Positions 1-6,705 of a stretch of 10,556 nucleotides of DNA are shown here, piece by piece; positions within the stretch are counted from its first letter, which is position 1, and each line of letters starts with the position of its first letter. Source of the DNA: Cyclobacteriaceae bacterium. Lineage in GTDB: Bacteria > Bacteroidota > Bacteroidia > Cytophagales > Cyclobacteriaceae. Made by a program: the position numbers and the translations under genes. The stretch lies in assembly GCA_025363495.1 (NCBI GenBank), contig JANYDR010000403.1, positions 1 through 10,556 of the forward strand, read 5' to 3'. Below the pieces are notes generated by a model. That model ran no database searches and was not told the origin of the DNA. It saw only the letters and a program-made list of their open reading frames with translations.

Positions 1-200
1 GTACATGATAGGAGAAATTACACATTTTCCTGCTTTTGCGCTGTCAACATGTGCTTAGAATGGTCGAAGTTTTCAAGGACGAGGCCACAGCATTCTTGCA
101 AAGTTACCTACCACAGGCAAACATTTGCGCCCGATGAAAAACCGTACCCAACGGTACGTTTATCATAATAATGGCGTCTTAGACTTGTAACGTCACTAAC
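1..200. other. Left-edge region without a recognisable gene
   Basis: All three forward frames stay open for over 100 bases here: frame 1 to a stop at 166-168, frame 3 from 12 to a stop at 135-137, and frame 2 from 59 to a stop at 188-190. None gives a protein I recognise. Frame 2 also reaches a stop at 56-58, which could be the end of a gene entering from the left, but too little is visible to tell. A short hairpin, CGTACC-CAAC-GGTACG at 143-158 followed by TTT, could be a weak terminator for such a gene. Confidence 0.3.
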
Positions 201-338
201 ATGAAAAACACAATTTTACTATTTACCCTGTTGTTTGTTGCGATACTCACTTCGTTCGGACAGGACTACGGCAACAACACACCTTCTCCTTTGCATACAT
301 TATCTGTAAACACAATGTCCTATAATTTCATATTTTAG
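201..338 (+). CDS. Possible 45-residue secreted peptide, or 5' remnant of a secreted-protein gene
   Basis: An ATG at 201 opens a 45-codon frame ending in TAG at 336-338. The first 21 residues look like a Sec signal peptide: a Lys at position 2, a hydrophobic run of Leu, Phe, Val, Ala and Ile at about residues 5-16, then a polar end, Thr-Ser-Phe-Gly-Gln, typical of Bacteroidota exported proteins. Only about 24 residues would remain after cleavage, rich in Asn, Ser and Thr, with no motif I know. It ends 24 bases before the next gene and lies on the same strand. It may be a true small exported peptide, or the surviving start of a gene whose remainder was deleted. No ribosome binding site is evident, which is normal for this phylum. 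The call rests mainly on the signal-peptide pattern. Confidence 0.3.
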   Translation: MKNTILLFTLLFVAILTSFGQDYGNNTPSPLHTLSVNTMSYNFIF

Positions 339-362
339 CTCTTCATACACCTAACCACCCAA

Positions 363-1331
363 ATGTTCTTCAACAAGATCAAAAGAAAGGAATCAGGAAT
401 TCTACTTTATGGAATAACACCACCCAAAGCTCAGACGACACCCGAACGGGTCAGTGAGATTGCCGTGAGAACCATGAATAACCTCTCTTCAATGGATATC
501 GACGCGCTCATCGTTTATGATGTGCAGGATGAATCTGCCAGAACTACCGAGGAAAGACCGTTCCCGTTTTCCCACGCGCTCGATCCATTCGAATTTGCAA
601 GTGAACATCTGCAACCACTCCCGGTTCCAAAGATTATTTACCGGCCCGCCGGAAAGTTTACCAAAGAAGAACTCTCGCATTGGCTTAATGGCCTGAAGAA
701 TCATGGATTCCATCCGATCTTTGTAGGGTTGCCTACACCTGATTACGTTGTGAAAACAAGCCTAAAAGAGGCGTATGAAATCTGGCGCGAGCATGAAAAT
801 CATTCTGTTATCGGAGCGGTTACGATTCCCGAAAGGCACGCGATTCTGAAAGACGAAGACGTAAGGATTCTCGATAAAATGGACTCAGGTGTTTCTTACT
901 TTATATCACAATGTATTTTTAATGTCGAATACACGAAACGCATTCTCGAAGATCTTGTAGCGGCCTGTCAGAATAAGAATCGGGAATTGCCGACGATCAT
1001 TTTTACGCTGACGGTGTGTGGCTCCGCTAAAACACTTCAATTTATGGAGTGGCTTGGCATTCACATCCCGGAAGATATTTGTGAGGATCTCAAATCGAGT
1101 GCAAATCCCGTCGCACGTTCTGTAGAGTTGGCTGTTGCCGTCGCCAACGACCTTATCAAGTACTGTCAGGAAAGATCCATTCCTTTTGGATTCAATATTG
1201 AAAGTGTTGCCATCAGAAAAGAAGAGATTGACGCGTCTTTAGAATTATTGAATACCGTAAGAGAACTACTGAAGGCGAGTGGATTGCGAAGTGAGGTTAG
1301 TTCTCATGCTTTGAAGCAGCCAATAAATTAA
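363..1331 (+). CDS. Methylenetetrahydrofolate reductase-family (FAD-linked TIM-barrel) protein
   Basis: The 322-residue protein has the size and motif order of MetF-type 5,10-methylenetetrahydrofolate reductases, cytoplasmic flavoproteins that make 5-methyl-THF for methionine synthesis. Visible matches are GITPPK at 17-22 (family: E-F-F-P-P), VGLPTP at 121-126 (family: R-G-D), the IPERH block at 155-159 (family: YPE.H) and KMDSGVSYFISQ at 172-183, which matches the hallmark K-x-D-A-G-A-D-F-I-x-T-Q and keeps the Gln. HIPEDI at 234-239 also fits the family. There is no signal peptide or membrane segment. By eye alignment, the Glu and Asp that correspond to E. coli MetF Glu28 and Asp120 are Gly17 and Leu122. 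This may therefore be a divergent family member with another substrate rather than a working MetF. The ATG at 363 is the natural start, because the conserved block begins soon after. No pathway partner lies beside it. Confidence 0.6.
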   Translation: MFFNKIKRKESGILLYGITPPKAQTTPERVSEIAVRTMNNLSSMDIDALIVYDVQDESARTTEERPFPFSHALDPFEFASEHLQPLPVPKIIYRPAGKFTKEELSHWLNGLKNHGFHPIFVGLPTPDYVVKTSLKEAYEIWREHENHSVIGAVTIPERHAILKDEDVRILDKMDSGVSYFISQCIFNVEYTKRILEDLVAACQNKNRELPTIIFTLTVCGSAKTLQFMEWLGIHIPEDICEDLKSSANPVARSVELAVAVANDLIKYCQERSIPFGFNIESVAIRKEEIDASLELLNTVRELLKASGLRSEVSSHALKQPIN

Positions 1332-1363
1332 AGAAGTCATTAAAAATATTTTCCTACTATTAT

Positions 1364-1390
1364 GGCGCGGCGCTTTTTTCGGCGCGTGCC
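1364..1390. terminator. GC-rich hairpin between convergent genes, possible terminator
   Basis: The arms GGCGCG (1364-1369) plus CGC (1371-1373) can pair with GCG (82-84 of the 1300s block, i.e. 1382-1384) plus CGTGCC (1385-1390). This gives about nine pairs with one bulged G at 1370 and one G-T pair. The loop holds six T residues. It lies in the gap between the plus-strand gene ending at 1331 and the minus-strand gene ending at 1440, where a terminator is expected. The T run is in the loop and not after the stem, so it is not a classical Rho-independent terminator in either direction. Confidence 0.35.
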
Positions 1391-1439
1391 GGTGCGAACT
1401 AATAGAATGGAGTTTTATTACTTCTTACTTTACAACAGG

Positions 1440-2039
1440 TTATAAATCATTTAATTCTTTCAGAAGATCCTCCGTGCGAACGGTGACCTTAACATAATGT
1501 TTATAAACCCATCGTGCGAAGAAAGCGAAAAACAAAAATCCAAACGGTAAATACCAGAGCCAGACGTTAGATTCCATAACCATATTTTTCCCATCCATAA
1601 GTTTCACCATGACCGGCAGGATAACGATCAGCAATATCGAGCTTAGGTAGAAATCCAGTTTTTTTAACGCGAGAAATCTTTGCTTTTCGTTGGCGTAGTC
1701 AGTTAAGACTTGTTTGAAATCGCTTTTTGTGATGTTGAGATTACTCAGTTGGCCAATAGCCCGGATCGAAATAATCGGCAGCACGATCAGGATGATCGCT
1801 GAAACGATGGCGCACACCAGTAAAAATCCTGTATCAAATTTTTCAAGGTTTATAATGATCAGCAAAGCCTGCCCCAGGCAAATAACCGACCCTGTTATTT
1901 CTGAAGCCCTGATGTTGCTCAAACTGCTTTTATACTTTCCCCTGGTCATATCGATGATCAGTTTATCAGTCAGTTTTTTTTGCTTTTCGATCTGCAGCGA
2001 CATTTCTGACCAGACTTGTTTCATTTCTTCCAGTTCCAT
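1440..2039 (-). CDS. Four-helix membrane protein paired with an ECF sigma factor (putative anti-sigma partner)
   Basis: This 199-residue protein starts with a charged, helical, probably cytoplasmic segment of about 47 residues that contains MKQVWSEM and Lys-rich stretches. Four hydrophobic segments follow at about residues 48-64, 70-93, 130-147 and 159-178, and the tail is short and charged. The ATG lies only two bases after the stop of the sigma factor gene upstream, so the two are almost certainly co-transcribed and probably translationally coupled. Membrane proteins of this shape are common directly after ECF sigma genes in Bacteroidota, and a role in holding or releasing the sigma factor is inferred from that position. 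I see no zinc anti-sigma motif (His-x3-Cys-x2-Cys) and no FecR-type periplasmic domain. Its biochemical role is therefore unproven. Confidence 0.65.
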   Translation of the reverse strand: MELEEMKQVWSEMSLQIEKQKKLTDKLIIDMTRGKYKSSLSNIRASEITGSVICLGQALLIIINLEKFDTGFLLVCAIVSAIILIVLPIISIRAIGQLSNLNITKSDFKQVLTDYANEKQRFLALKKLDFYLSSILLIVILPVMVKLMDGKNMVMESNVWLWYLPFGFLFFAFFARWVYKHYVKVTVRTEDLLKELNDL

Positions 2040-2041
2040 AG

Positions 2042-2530
2042 CTATTTATTTTTTATCTGAGCTTTCAGTTTTTGCTTAATTCTCGTCAATCGCGTTCCAA
2101 CATTCGTGGAGGTGAAACCAGTTATGCTTGCGATCTCGTCATAATCCTTCCCCTCAAGGTGAAGGGCTACCAGTCCCTTTTCAATACTGCTCAGCATTTT
2201 AATCTGATCGTATAAAATAGTAATGCGCTCTTCCATAGCGGTATCCTGCGGATCCATCCGGTTGAGAATGACTTTGTCAATCGGCACCTGGGTTCCTTTT
2301 TTCTTGACTTTTCTCAGGTGCGCAATAGAGGTATTCAACGCTATGCGATACATCCAGGTGCTGATCTTCGACTCATTTCTAAATGAATCAATGGACTTCC
2401 AAAGTTGGTATACGATCTCCTGATAGAGATCTTTTTGATCATCACCATTATCCGAGTACAGAATAGCGATCTTGAAAATGATCCCCTCATTTTCTTTTAT
2501 GATCCGGATAAACTCGGTTTCATTGGGCAT
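2042..2530 (-). CDS. ECF-type RNA polymerase sigma-70 factor
   Basis: The 162-residue protein has the two-domain layout of extracytoplasmic-function sigma factors. Region 2 spans about residues 15-75: DLYQEIVYQLW at 34-44 fits the core-binding helix, and SFRNESKISTWMYRIALN at 49-66 fits the -10 recognition and melting region. A linker with a variable DPQD segment follows. Region 4 spans about residues 105-157, and its helix-turn-helix is EIASITGFTSTNVGTRLTRIKQ at about 132-153, which reads the -35 element. There is no C-terminal extension such as SnoaL. It starts at the ATG at 2530, and its stop is two bases before the downstream membrane-protein gene. It is probably released by a membrane signal and may control its own operon. 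The regulon cannot be told from the window. Confidence 0.9.
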   Translation of the reverse strand: MPNETEFIRIIKENEGIIFKIAILYSDNGDDQKDLYQEIVYQLWKSIDSFRNESKISTWMYRIALNTSIAHLRKVKKKGTQVPIDKVILNRMDPQDTAMEERITILYDQIKMLSSIEKGLVALHLEGKDYDEIASITGFTSTNVGTRLTRIKQKLKAQIKNK

Positions 2531-2833
2531 TAGAATCGATTACAGGGAATTAGTAGCTAAGTGACTAAAAAATCACAAACAGATCACACTTTTTTTTCGC
2601 GGTAGTTTAATGTATTTGCCAGATATGCGCTCTATATGGTGTCATTTGCGGCACGCAATTGATGAACTATATTAAGGATACAAAGATGTTTGCATAGGCA
2701 AGGGCTTTAGTCATGGGTAGATGTCGAGATCCGTCAGAGAACCGATTCAACTTTAGAGAAGGGATTTGGAACGGATTAACCGAAGAGAATGAAGCGACGC
2801 AATCGATCACAATATCCAACCCAGCGGTTGTTT
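2531..2833. other. Intergenic region upstream of the sigma operon, with short direct repeats
   Basis: These 303 bases lie between the start of the sigma factor gene and the end of the DUF1080 gene, both on the minus strand. The part nearest the sigma gene should hold its promoter. It contains two copies of ATCACA at 2572-2577 and 2583-2588, exactly 11 bases apart, and a run of eight or nine T at about 2590-2598. I could not identify a confident -7 TAnnTTTG element. The rest (about 2640-2833) shows no gene, RNA or strong hairpin. Confidence 0.3.
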
Positions 2834-3676
2834 TCATTTACTTAGATCTCTCACCCAGATATTACGGAAGCTGATCGGCTCACTTGGGTCGCCGTGTGCC
2901 TGAAGCTTTATCGGAGCTGATTCATATTTTTTATAAAAGGGTTTGCCAATGAACACGGTTTCTCCGGATAATTCAACATTGTTCTGGACAAGAACGTTGT
3001 TAAAAAAAACCGTTACGCGCGCAGTGGTTTTAACTGAACCATCATCATTGAACGTGGGTGCCACCCACGCAATGTCGTAGGTATTCCATTCTCCGGGTTT
3101 GCGTGCAGGATTTACGAGTGGTGCAAGCTGTTTGTAAAGACTTCCTGCTGAGCCATTGACGTAAGTTTTATTCTCATTATTATAAGTATCCACGATCTGG
3201 ACCTCGTATCCTGCATCGCCTCCGCCAGTCGATGCCAGAAACAATCCGCTGTTGCCGCGGGCCTGGCCCTCCCCGGTAATCTTCTCAGGAATACGCCATT
3301 CGATGTGCAACTGATAATCCTGGAATGCCTGCTTTGTTTCGATATTGTTACCTCGTACAGATTTATCTACTGTGAAAACGCCGCCTTCTACCTTCCAGCT
3401 TGCAGGGGATTTATCCTTGGTGGAAACCCATTGCTGCAGATTAGTTCCATCGAAAAGGACGACGGCATCTGAAGGCGGCAATCCATAGTTCTGGCCGGGA
3501 GTAATTACGGCTGGAACTGGCTGCCACACTTCGGTATCTGGCGGGTTGCCACGTGGTGCCGCACGTTTTTGTGTTTTATCAGCCTGGGGCTGTTGCGACC
3601 AGGCCCATACGGAAACAAGCATCAAGAACGTGGTGGTGAAGATTCTGGGTCTCAATCGGAATAGTTTATAGTTCAA
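2834..3676 (-). CDS. Secreted DUF1080 / 3-keto-disaccharide hydrolase-domain protein
   Basis: This is a 280-residue exported protein. A basic start with several Arg and Lys is followed by a hydrophobic stretch at about 12-26 and a likely cleavage near Trp-Ser-Gln at 26-28, so it probably acts in the periplasm. The mature part is one concanavalin-like beta-sandwich of the DUF1080 family (about residues 70-280). The family's landmarks are LFDGTNLQQW at 74-83, GNSGLFL at 141-147, YEVQIVDTY at 157-165, GSLYKQLAP at 178-186, PGEWNTYDI at 194-202 and SFRNIWVRDL at 269-278. Some family members cleave 3-keto-glycosides; the substrate here is unknown. The frame has no upstream ATG: the start is probably TTG at 3676, or TTG nine bases earlier at 3685. 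The first internal ATG (codon 19) would cut the signal peptide in half. It stands alone, about 300 bases from the sigma operon. Confidence 0.85.
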   Translation of the reverse strand: MNYKLFRLRPRIFTTTFLMLVSVWAWSQQPQADKTQKRAAPRGNPPDTEVWQPVPAVITPGQNYGLPPSDAVVLFDGTNLQQWVSTKDKSPASWKVEGGVFTVDKSVRGNNIETKQAFQDYQLHIEWRIPEKITGEGQARGNSGLFLASTGGGDAGYEVQIVDTYNNENKTYVNGSAGSLYKQLAPLVNPARKPGEWNTYDIAWVAPTFNDDGSVKTTARVTVFFNNVLVQNNVELSGETVFIGKPFYKKYESAPIKLQAHGDPSEPISFRNIWVRDLSK

Positions 3677-3750
3677 AGGGCTTCAAATAATGGGGCGGAA
3701 AATCAAGGCGGAAATTATAATAAAATAGAACAGATAAAAAAAGAAGTTGA

Positions 3751-4312
3751 ACCCAGCGGCGGGAGAAAGTCCATAATTCAAGCGTATTGGATTCTATTGT
3801 TAAACTTTTAAATGAAATCGGAAAATCTTTTCCGGGTGATGGAATTTTATGGCTAAGTGAGATGATTAAAAACAGATGGAAAACTTAAAATAAATACCGT
3901 TCATGACATCGAGAAGATAGCGCGGAAATATGTCTACCTAAATCGTGCTAAAATTAAAAAGGACACGATCTTAAAAGCAAACTAATCATCATCCTGGATT
4001 TTTCGTTCAACAAATTTCTGTGAATGAATATCTTTTGTGAGAGGATATTTATTAGATGATTTTCAGACAGCGACGATTATTCTTTTAATGCTGAGGTATT
4101 TAATCCTATTGCAATTGAAATCGGCATCTCCATTAGGAAAGACACTAATAGCGACCTTGACAAATGGCAGGGCGACATCGGGCTATATTCTCAACGACGT
4201 AGCCTTCAGTTATTATACATTTGAAGTGTTGTCTTCGCAATTGAGGCGTGGCTTTGCGGAGGATGCTATTGTGAATGGCAAACTTGATATGATGGATAAA
4301 GCCCGGAAATAG
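3751..4312 (+). pseudogene. Probable decayed gene of unknown family, frame-shifted
   Basis: Protein-like stretches succeed each other in different forward frames. Frame 1 at 3751-3888 contains SVLDSIVKLLNEIGKSFP and DGILWLSEMIKN. Frame 2 at 3866-3985 contains KTDGKLKINTVHDIEKIA and RKYVYLNRAKIKKDTILK. Frame 3 at 3981-4040 contains QQISVNEYLL. Frame 1 at 4060-4224 contains DDYSFNAEVFNPIAIEIGIS and DLDKWQGDIGLYSQR. Frame 2 is open again from a GTG at 4037 to a stop at 4310-4312 (91 codons) and contains GYILNDVAFSYYTFEVLSSQ. The order of the pieces fits one ancestral coding region broken by several frameshifts and stops. No family is recognised. The 91-codon frame could alternatively be a small gene of its own, but its first half reads worse than frame 1 over the same bases. 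The call rests on how the translations look by eye. Confidence 0.35.
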
Positions 4313-4706
4313 CTTCTCGGGTTGTACGTCTTCGCGTGCCACGCAATGATTCAGACATCTTTGGGCGCAACCATTTATTCCATGCGCAGCCACAAGTGCA
4401 CCTCGGGAGCAGCTAAGCACAGTTAATCCTCGGCACCTTTATAATTTTATCATACTCAATGTAAAACCCTGTGTTGAATGTAAGCCTGCGCTGCCGGTGA
4501 GTCAAGGTTTTAAAAAGTAATCCGGAAAACCGTACAGGTGGTGCGTATCGGTAGGATGAAATAAGTCATTATAGGTCTACACCAGGCAATGGTTTCAAAA
4601 CATTTACGCATGAAATAAATAAAGTGTATCTCTGACATTTTAAATCCGATTATGTAATTTTAAAATTATTACCTTCAATAAACCACTCGTTTAATCTTCA
4701 GAACTT
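4313..4706. other. Leader region of the arabinose cluster
   Basis: These 394 bases hold no convincing gene or tRNA. The half nearest 4707 is AT-rich, as expected of a promoter region. The start site of the cluster transcript should lie here. A CTGACA-like hexamer at 4632-4637 sits 17 bases before TAATTT at 4655-4660, but the match is weak and the Bacteroidota consensus (TTTG ... TAnnTTTG) is not clearly present. Confidence 0.35.
4654..4672. promoter_or_regulatory. Palindromic AT-rich site upstream of the arabinofuranosidase gene
   Basis: GTAATTTTAAAATTATTAC reads as an inverted repeat, with GTAAT at 4654-4658 and ATTAC at 4668-4672. It also contains the perfect 14-base palindrome TAATTTTAAAATTA at 4655-4668. 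It ends 34 bases before the ATG of the first gene of the arabinose cluster, where a promoter or an operator would be expected. AT-rich palindromes occur by chance, so a regulator site is only a possibility. Confidence 0.3.
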
Positions 4707-6689
4707 ATGACCAAATCTTTGTTAATCGCAGCAATTCTGGGCCTTGGACAAGTCGCTGTGTTTTCACAATCACCTTCATTTGTTGTGGACGTCAGCAAGC
4801 CAAAAGCAGATATACAGTCTACCATGTGGGGAATATTTTTTGAAGACATCAACTTCGGTGCGGATGGCGGTCTTTACGCCGAACTTATCAAAAACCGTTC
4901 ATTCGAATTTGATTCGCCATTGATGGGATGGATGGAGCAAAAGACTAACAAGTTTTCGATTAACAAAGAATCAGGTTCGGCGTTGGTCATCAATAGAGGG
5001 GAAGAAGATAAAATGAATCCGCGTTTTGTACGCGTTACTGTAAATGCAGATAAAGGTTATGTACTTACCAACGAAGGTTTTCGTGGTATGGGTATTAAAA
5101 AGGACATGCTCTATAACTTTTCGCTTTTTGCAAGTCAACACAACGGAAGCAACACTAAACTTCGTATCGAACTGGTCAATGAAGTAGGTACAGTTTTGGG
5201 AGAAACTACAGTGGCTCCTTCAGGGACGGAATGGAAAAAGTATACTGCCACTATAAAGGCGACCAGCACGGAACCAAAAGCAAAATTAAATATCTGGTTT
5301 GAGGGCAAGGGCGTTACCGATCTCGATATGATCTCTCTTTTCCCAAACGATACCTGGAAAAATCGTCCGAATGGATTGCGCGCAGATCTCGTACAGTTGC
5401 TTGCTGATATGAAACCTGGCTTTCTCCGGTTTCCAGGCGGTTGTATTGTAGAAGGACGTGAGCTTGCAACGCGTTATCAATGGAAGAAAACAGTAGGTAA
5501 GATAGAGGACAGGGAAATGATCGTCAATCGCTGGAATACCGAATTCAGTCATCGCCCCACGCCTGATTACTTTCAAACCTTTGGCTTAGGCTTTTTTGAA
5601 TATTTTCAGACCGCGGAAGACATTGGCGCTGAACCACTTCCAATCCTTAGCTGTGGAATGGCCTGCCAATTCAACTCGGCTGAGGTTGCTCCAATGGATG
5701 AACTCGATCCGTACGTCCAGGATGCGCTTGACCTGATTGAATTTGCCAACGGAGATGTCACCTCAGCCTGGGGAAAGGTAAGAAATGCCATGGGACATCC
5801 AGCTCCATTCAATCTTAAAATGATCGGCGTTGGAAATGAACAATGGGGACCTCAATACATTGAACGTTATAAAGAGTTTGTCAGTGCTATCAAAGGAAAA
5901 TATCCGAAGATTAAAATTGTGACCAGCAATGGCCCGTTTCCGGATGGAGAACTTTTTGAGTTTGCTGATAAAACATTAAGGGGATTGAATGCTGAGATCA
6001 TTGATGAACATTATTACAATAAACCTGAATGGTTTTTGAAGAATAGCACCCGTTATGACAACTACGATCGCAAGGGACCGAAAATATTTGCTGGTGAATA
6101 TGCAGCGCAAAGTGTGGCCACGGTCAGTCCTGACAATAAAAACAACTGGGATTGCGCGTTAGCGGAAGCTGCTTTCATGACGGGACTTGAACGCAATGCG
6201 GATGTTGTAGCGATGTGTTCTTACGCACCATTGTTTGCGCACGCCGAAGGTTGGCAATGGACTCCCGATCTTATCTGGTTTGATAACCTTAGATCGTATG
6301 GCACTCCGAATTATTACGTGCAGAAATTATTTTCCAACAATAAAGGAACACAGGTTCTCCCAATGCTCCAGGGAAATGCTCCTGTAACCGTGCAACAAGG
6401 AATATATGCTTCCGCTGCTCTTGATAAGGCGACGGGAGAATTAATACTCAAGATTGTCAACTCCACATCAAAGGCGCAGACGAATGATGTTGAGATAAAG
6501 GGGGCTTCAAAGATTAGTACTTCCGGAAAAATAATCGTTTTGAAAAATGATAAACTTGAAGGTGTAAATTCTTTTACTGATCCGAAAGCGATAATTCCGG
6601 TAGAGCAACCCTTTGCCGTAAAGGGTAAAAAACTAAATTTATCTCTGGCCCCGTATTCATTCTCTGTTTTCAAAATAAAAGTTCAATAG
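4707..6689 (+). CDS. abfA: Secreted alpha-L-arabinofuranosidase, glycoside hydrolase family 51
   Basis: The 660-residue enzyme removes terminal alpha-L-arabinofuranosyl residues from arabinan, arabinoxylan or their oligosaccharides, with retention of configuration. A signal peptide covers residues 1-20, with cleavage near Phe-Ser-Gln, so the enzyme is exported, probably to the periplasm. The conserved N-terminal GH51 strand follows (MWGIFFEDINFGADGGLYAE, about 40-59). Next comes a carbohydrate-binding-like insertion at about 75-210, as in other long GH51 enzymes, then the TIM barrel (RFPGGCIVEG at 241-250) and a C-terminal beta domain ending in APYSFSVFKI. The acid/base Glu is Glu378 in GVGNEQWG, and the nucleophile is Glu464 in FAGEYAAQ; both are intact. 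It heads the arabinose cluster, 16 bases before the epimerase gene. The ATG at 4707 gives a proper signal peptide. The symbol follows common use for this family. Confidence 0.93.
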   Translation: MTKSLLIAAILGLGQVAVFSQSPSFVVDVSKPKADIQSTMWGIFFEDINFGADGGLYAELIKNRSFEFDSPLMGWMEQKTNKFSINKESGSALVINRGEEDKMNPRFVRVTVNADKGYVLTNEGFRGMGIKKDMLYNFSLFASQHNGSNTKLRIELVNEVGTVLGETTVAPSGTEWKKYTATIKATSTEPKAKLNIWFEGKGVTDLDMISLFPNDTWKNRPNGLRADLVQLLADMKPGFLRFPGGCIVEGRELATRYQWKKTVGKIEDREMIVNRWNTEFSHRPTPDYFQTFGLGFFEYFQTAEDIGAEPLPILSCGMACQFNSAEVAPMDELDPYVQDALDLIEFANGDVTSAWGKVRNAMGHPAPFNLKMIGVGNEQWGPQYIERYKEFVSAIKGKYPKIKIVTSNGPFPDGELFEFADKTLRGLNAEIIDEHYYNKPEWFLKNSTRYDNYDRKGPKIFAGEYAAQSVATVSPDNKNNWDCALAEAAFMTGLERNADVVAMCSYAPLFAHAEGWQWTPDLIWFDNLRSYGTPNYYVQKLFSNNKGTQVLPMLQGNAPVTVQQGIYASAALDKATGELILKIVNSTSKAQTNDVEIKGASKISTSGKIIVLKNDKLEGVNSFTDPKAIIPVEQPFAVKGKKLNLSLAPYSFSVFKIKVQ

Positions 6690-6705
6690 TCAACCATTAA
6701 CCTAT

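Noticed and set aside
143..158. Small hairpin CGTACC-CAAC-GGTACG followed by TTT, as a terminator.
   Set aside because: Six base pairs and only three T residues are too weak to call on their own; it is mentioned only in the left-edge entry.
321..326. TATAAT hexamer before the MTHFR-like gene, as a promoter.
   Set aside because: It lies inside the small frame 201-338 and has no -35 or TTTG element at a suitable distance; such hexamers are common in AT-rich DNA.
1714..2079. 121-codon plus-strand frame opposite the membrane-protein gene.
   Set aside because: It is antisense to a gene with clear membrane segments and tight coupling to the sigma factor; it is a shadow frame.
2818..3759. The 10-mer AACCCAGCGG occurs at 2818-2827 and 3750-3759, on either side of the DUF1080 gene, like a target-site duplication.
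   Set aside because: Dozens of repeated 10-mers are expected by chance in 10 kb, there are no inverted terminal repeats, and the enclosed gene is not a transposase.
4145..4420. 91-codon minus-strand reading frame.
   Set aside because: It overlaps the decayed forward-strand tract, has a Cys- and His-rich composition with no motif, and looks like a chance antisense frame.
4313..4706. Possible tRNA, riboswitch or CRISPR array in the gap before the arabinose cluster.
   Set aside because: No tRNA T-loop consensus, no spaced repeats and no recognisable riboswitch core could be seen.
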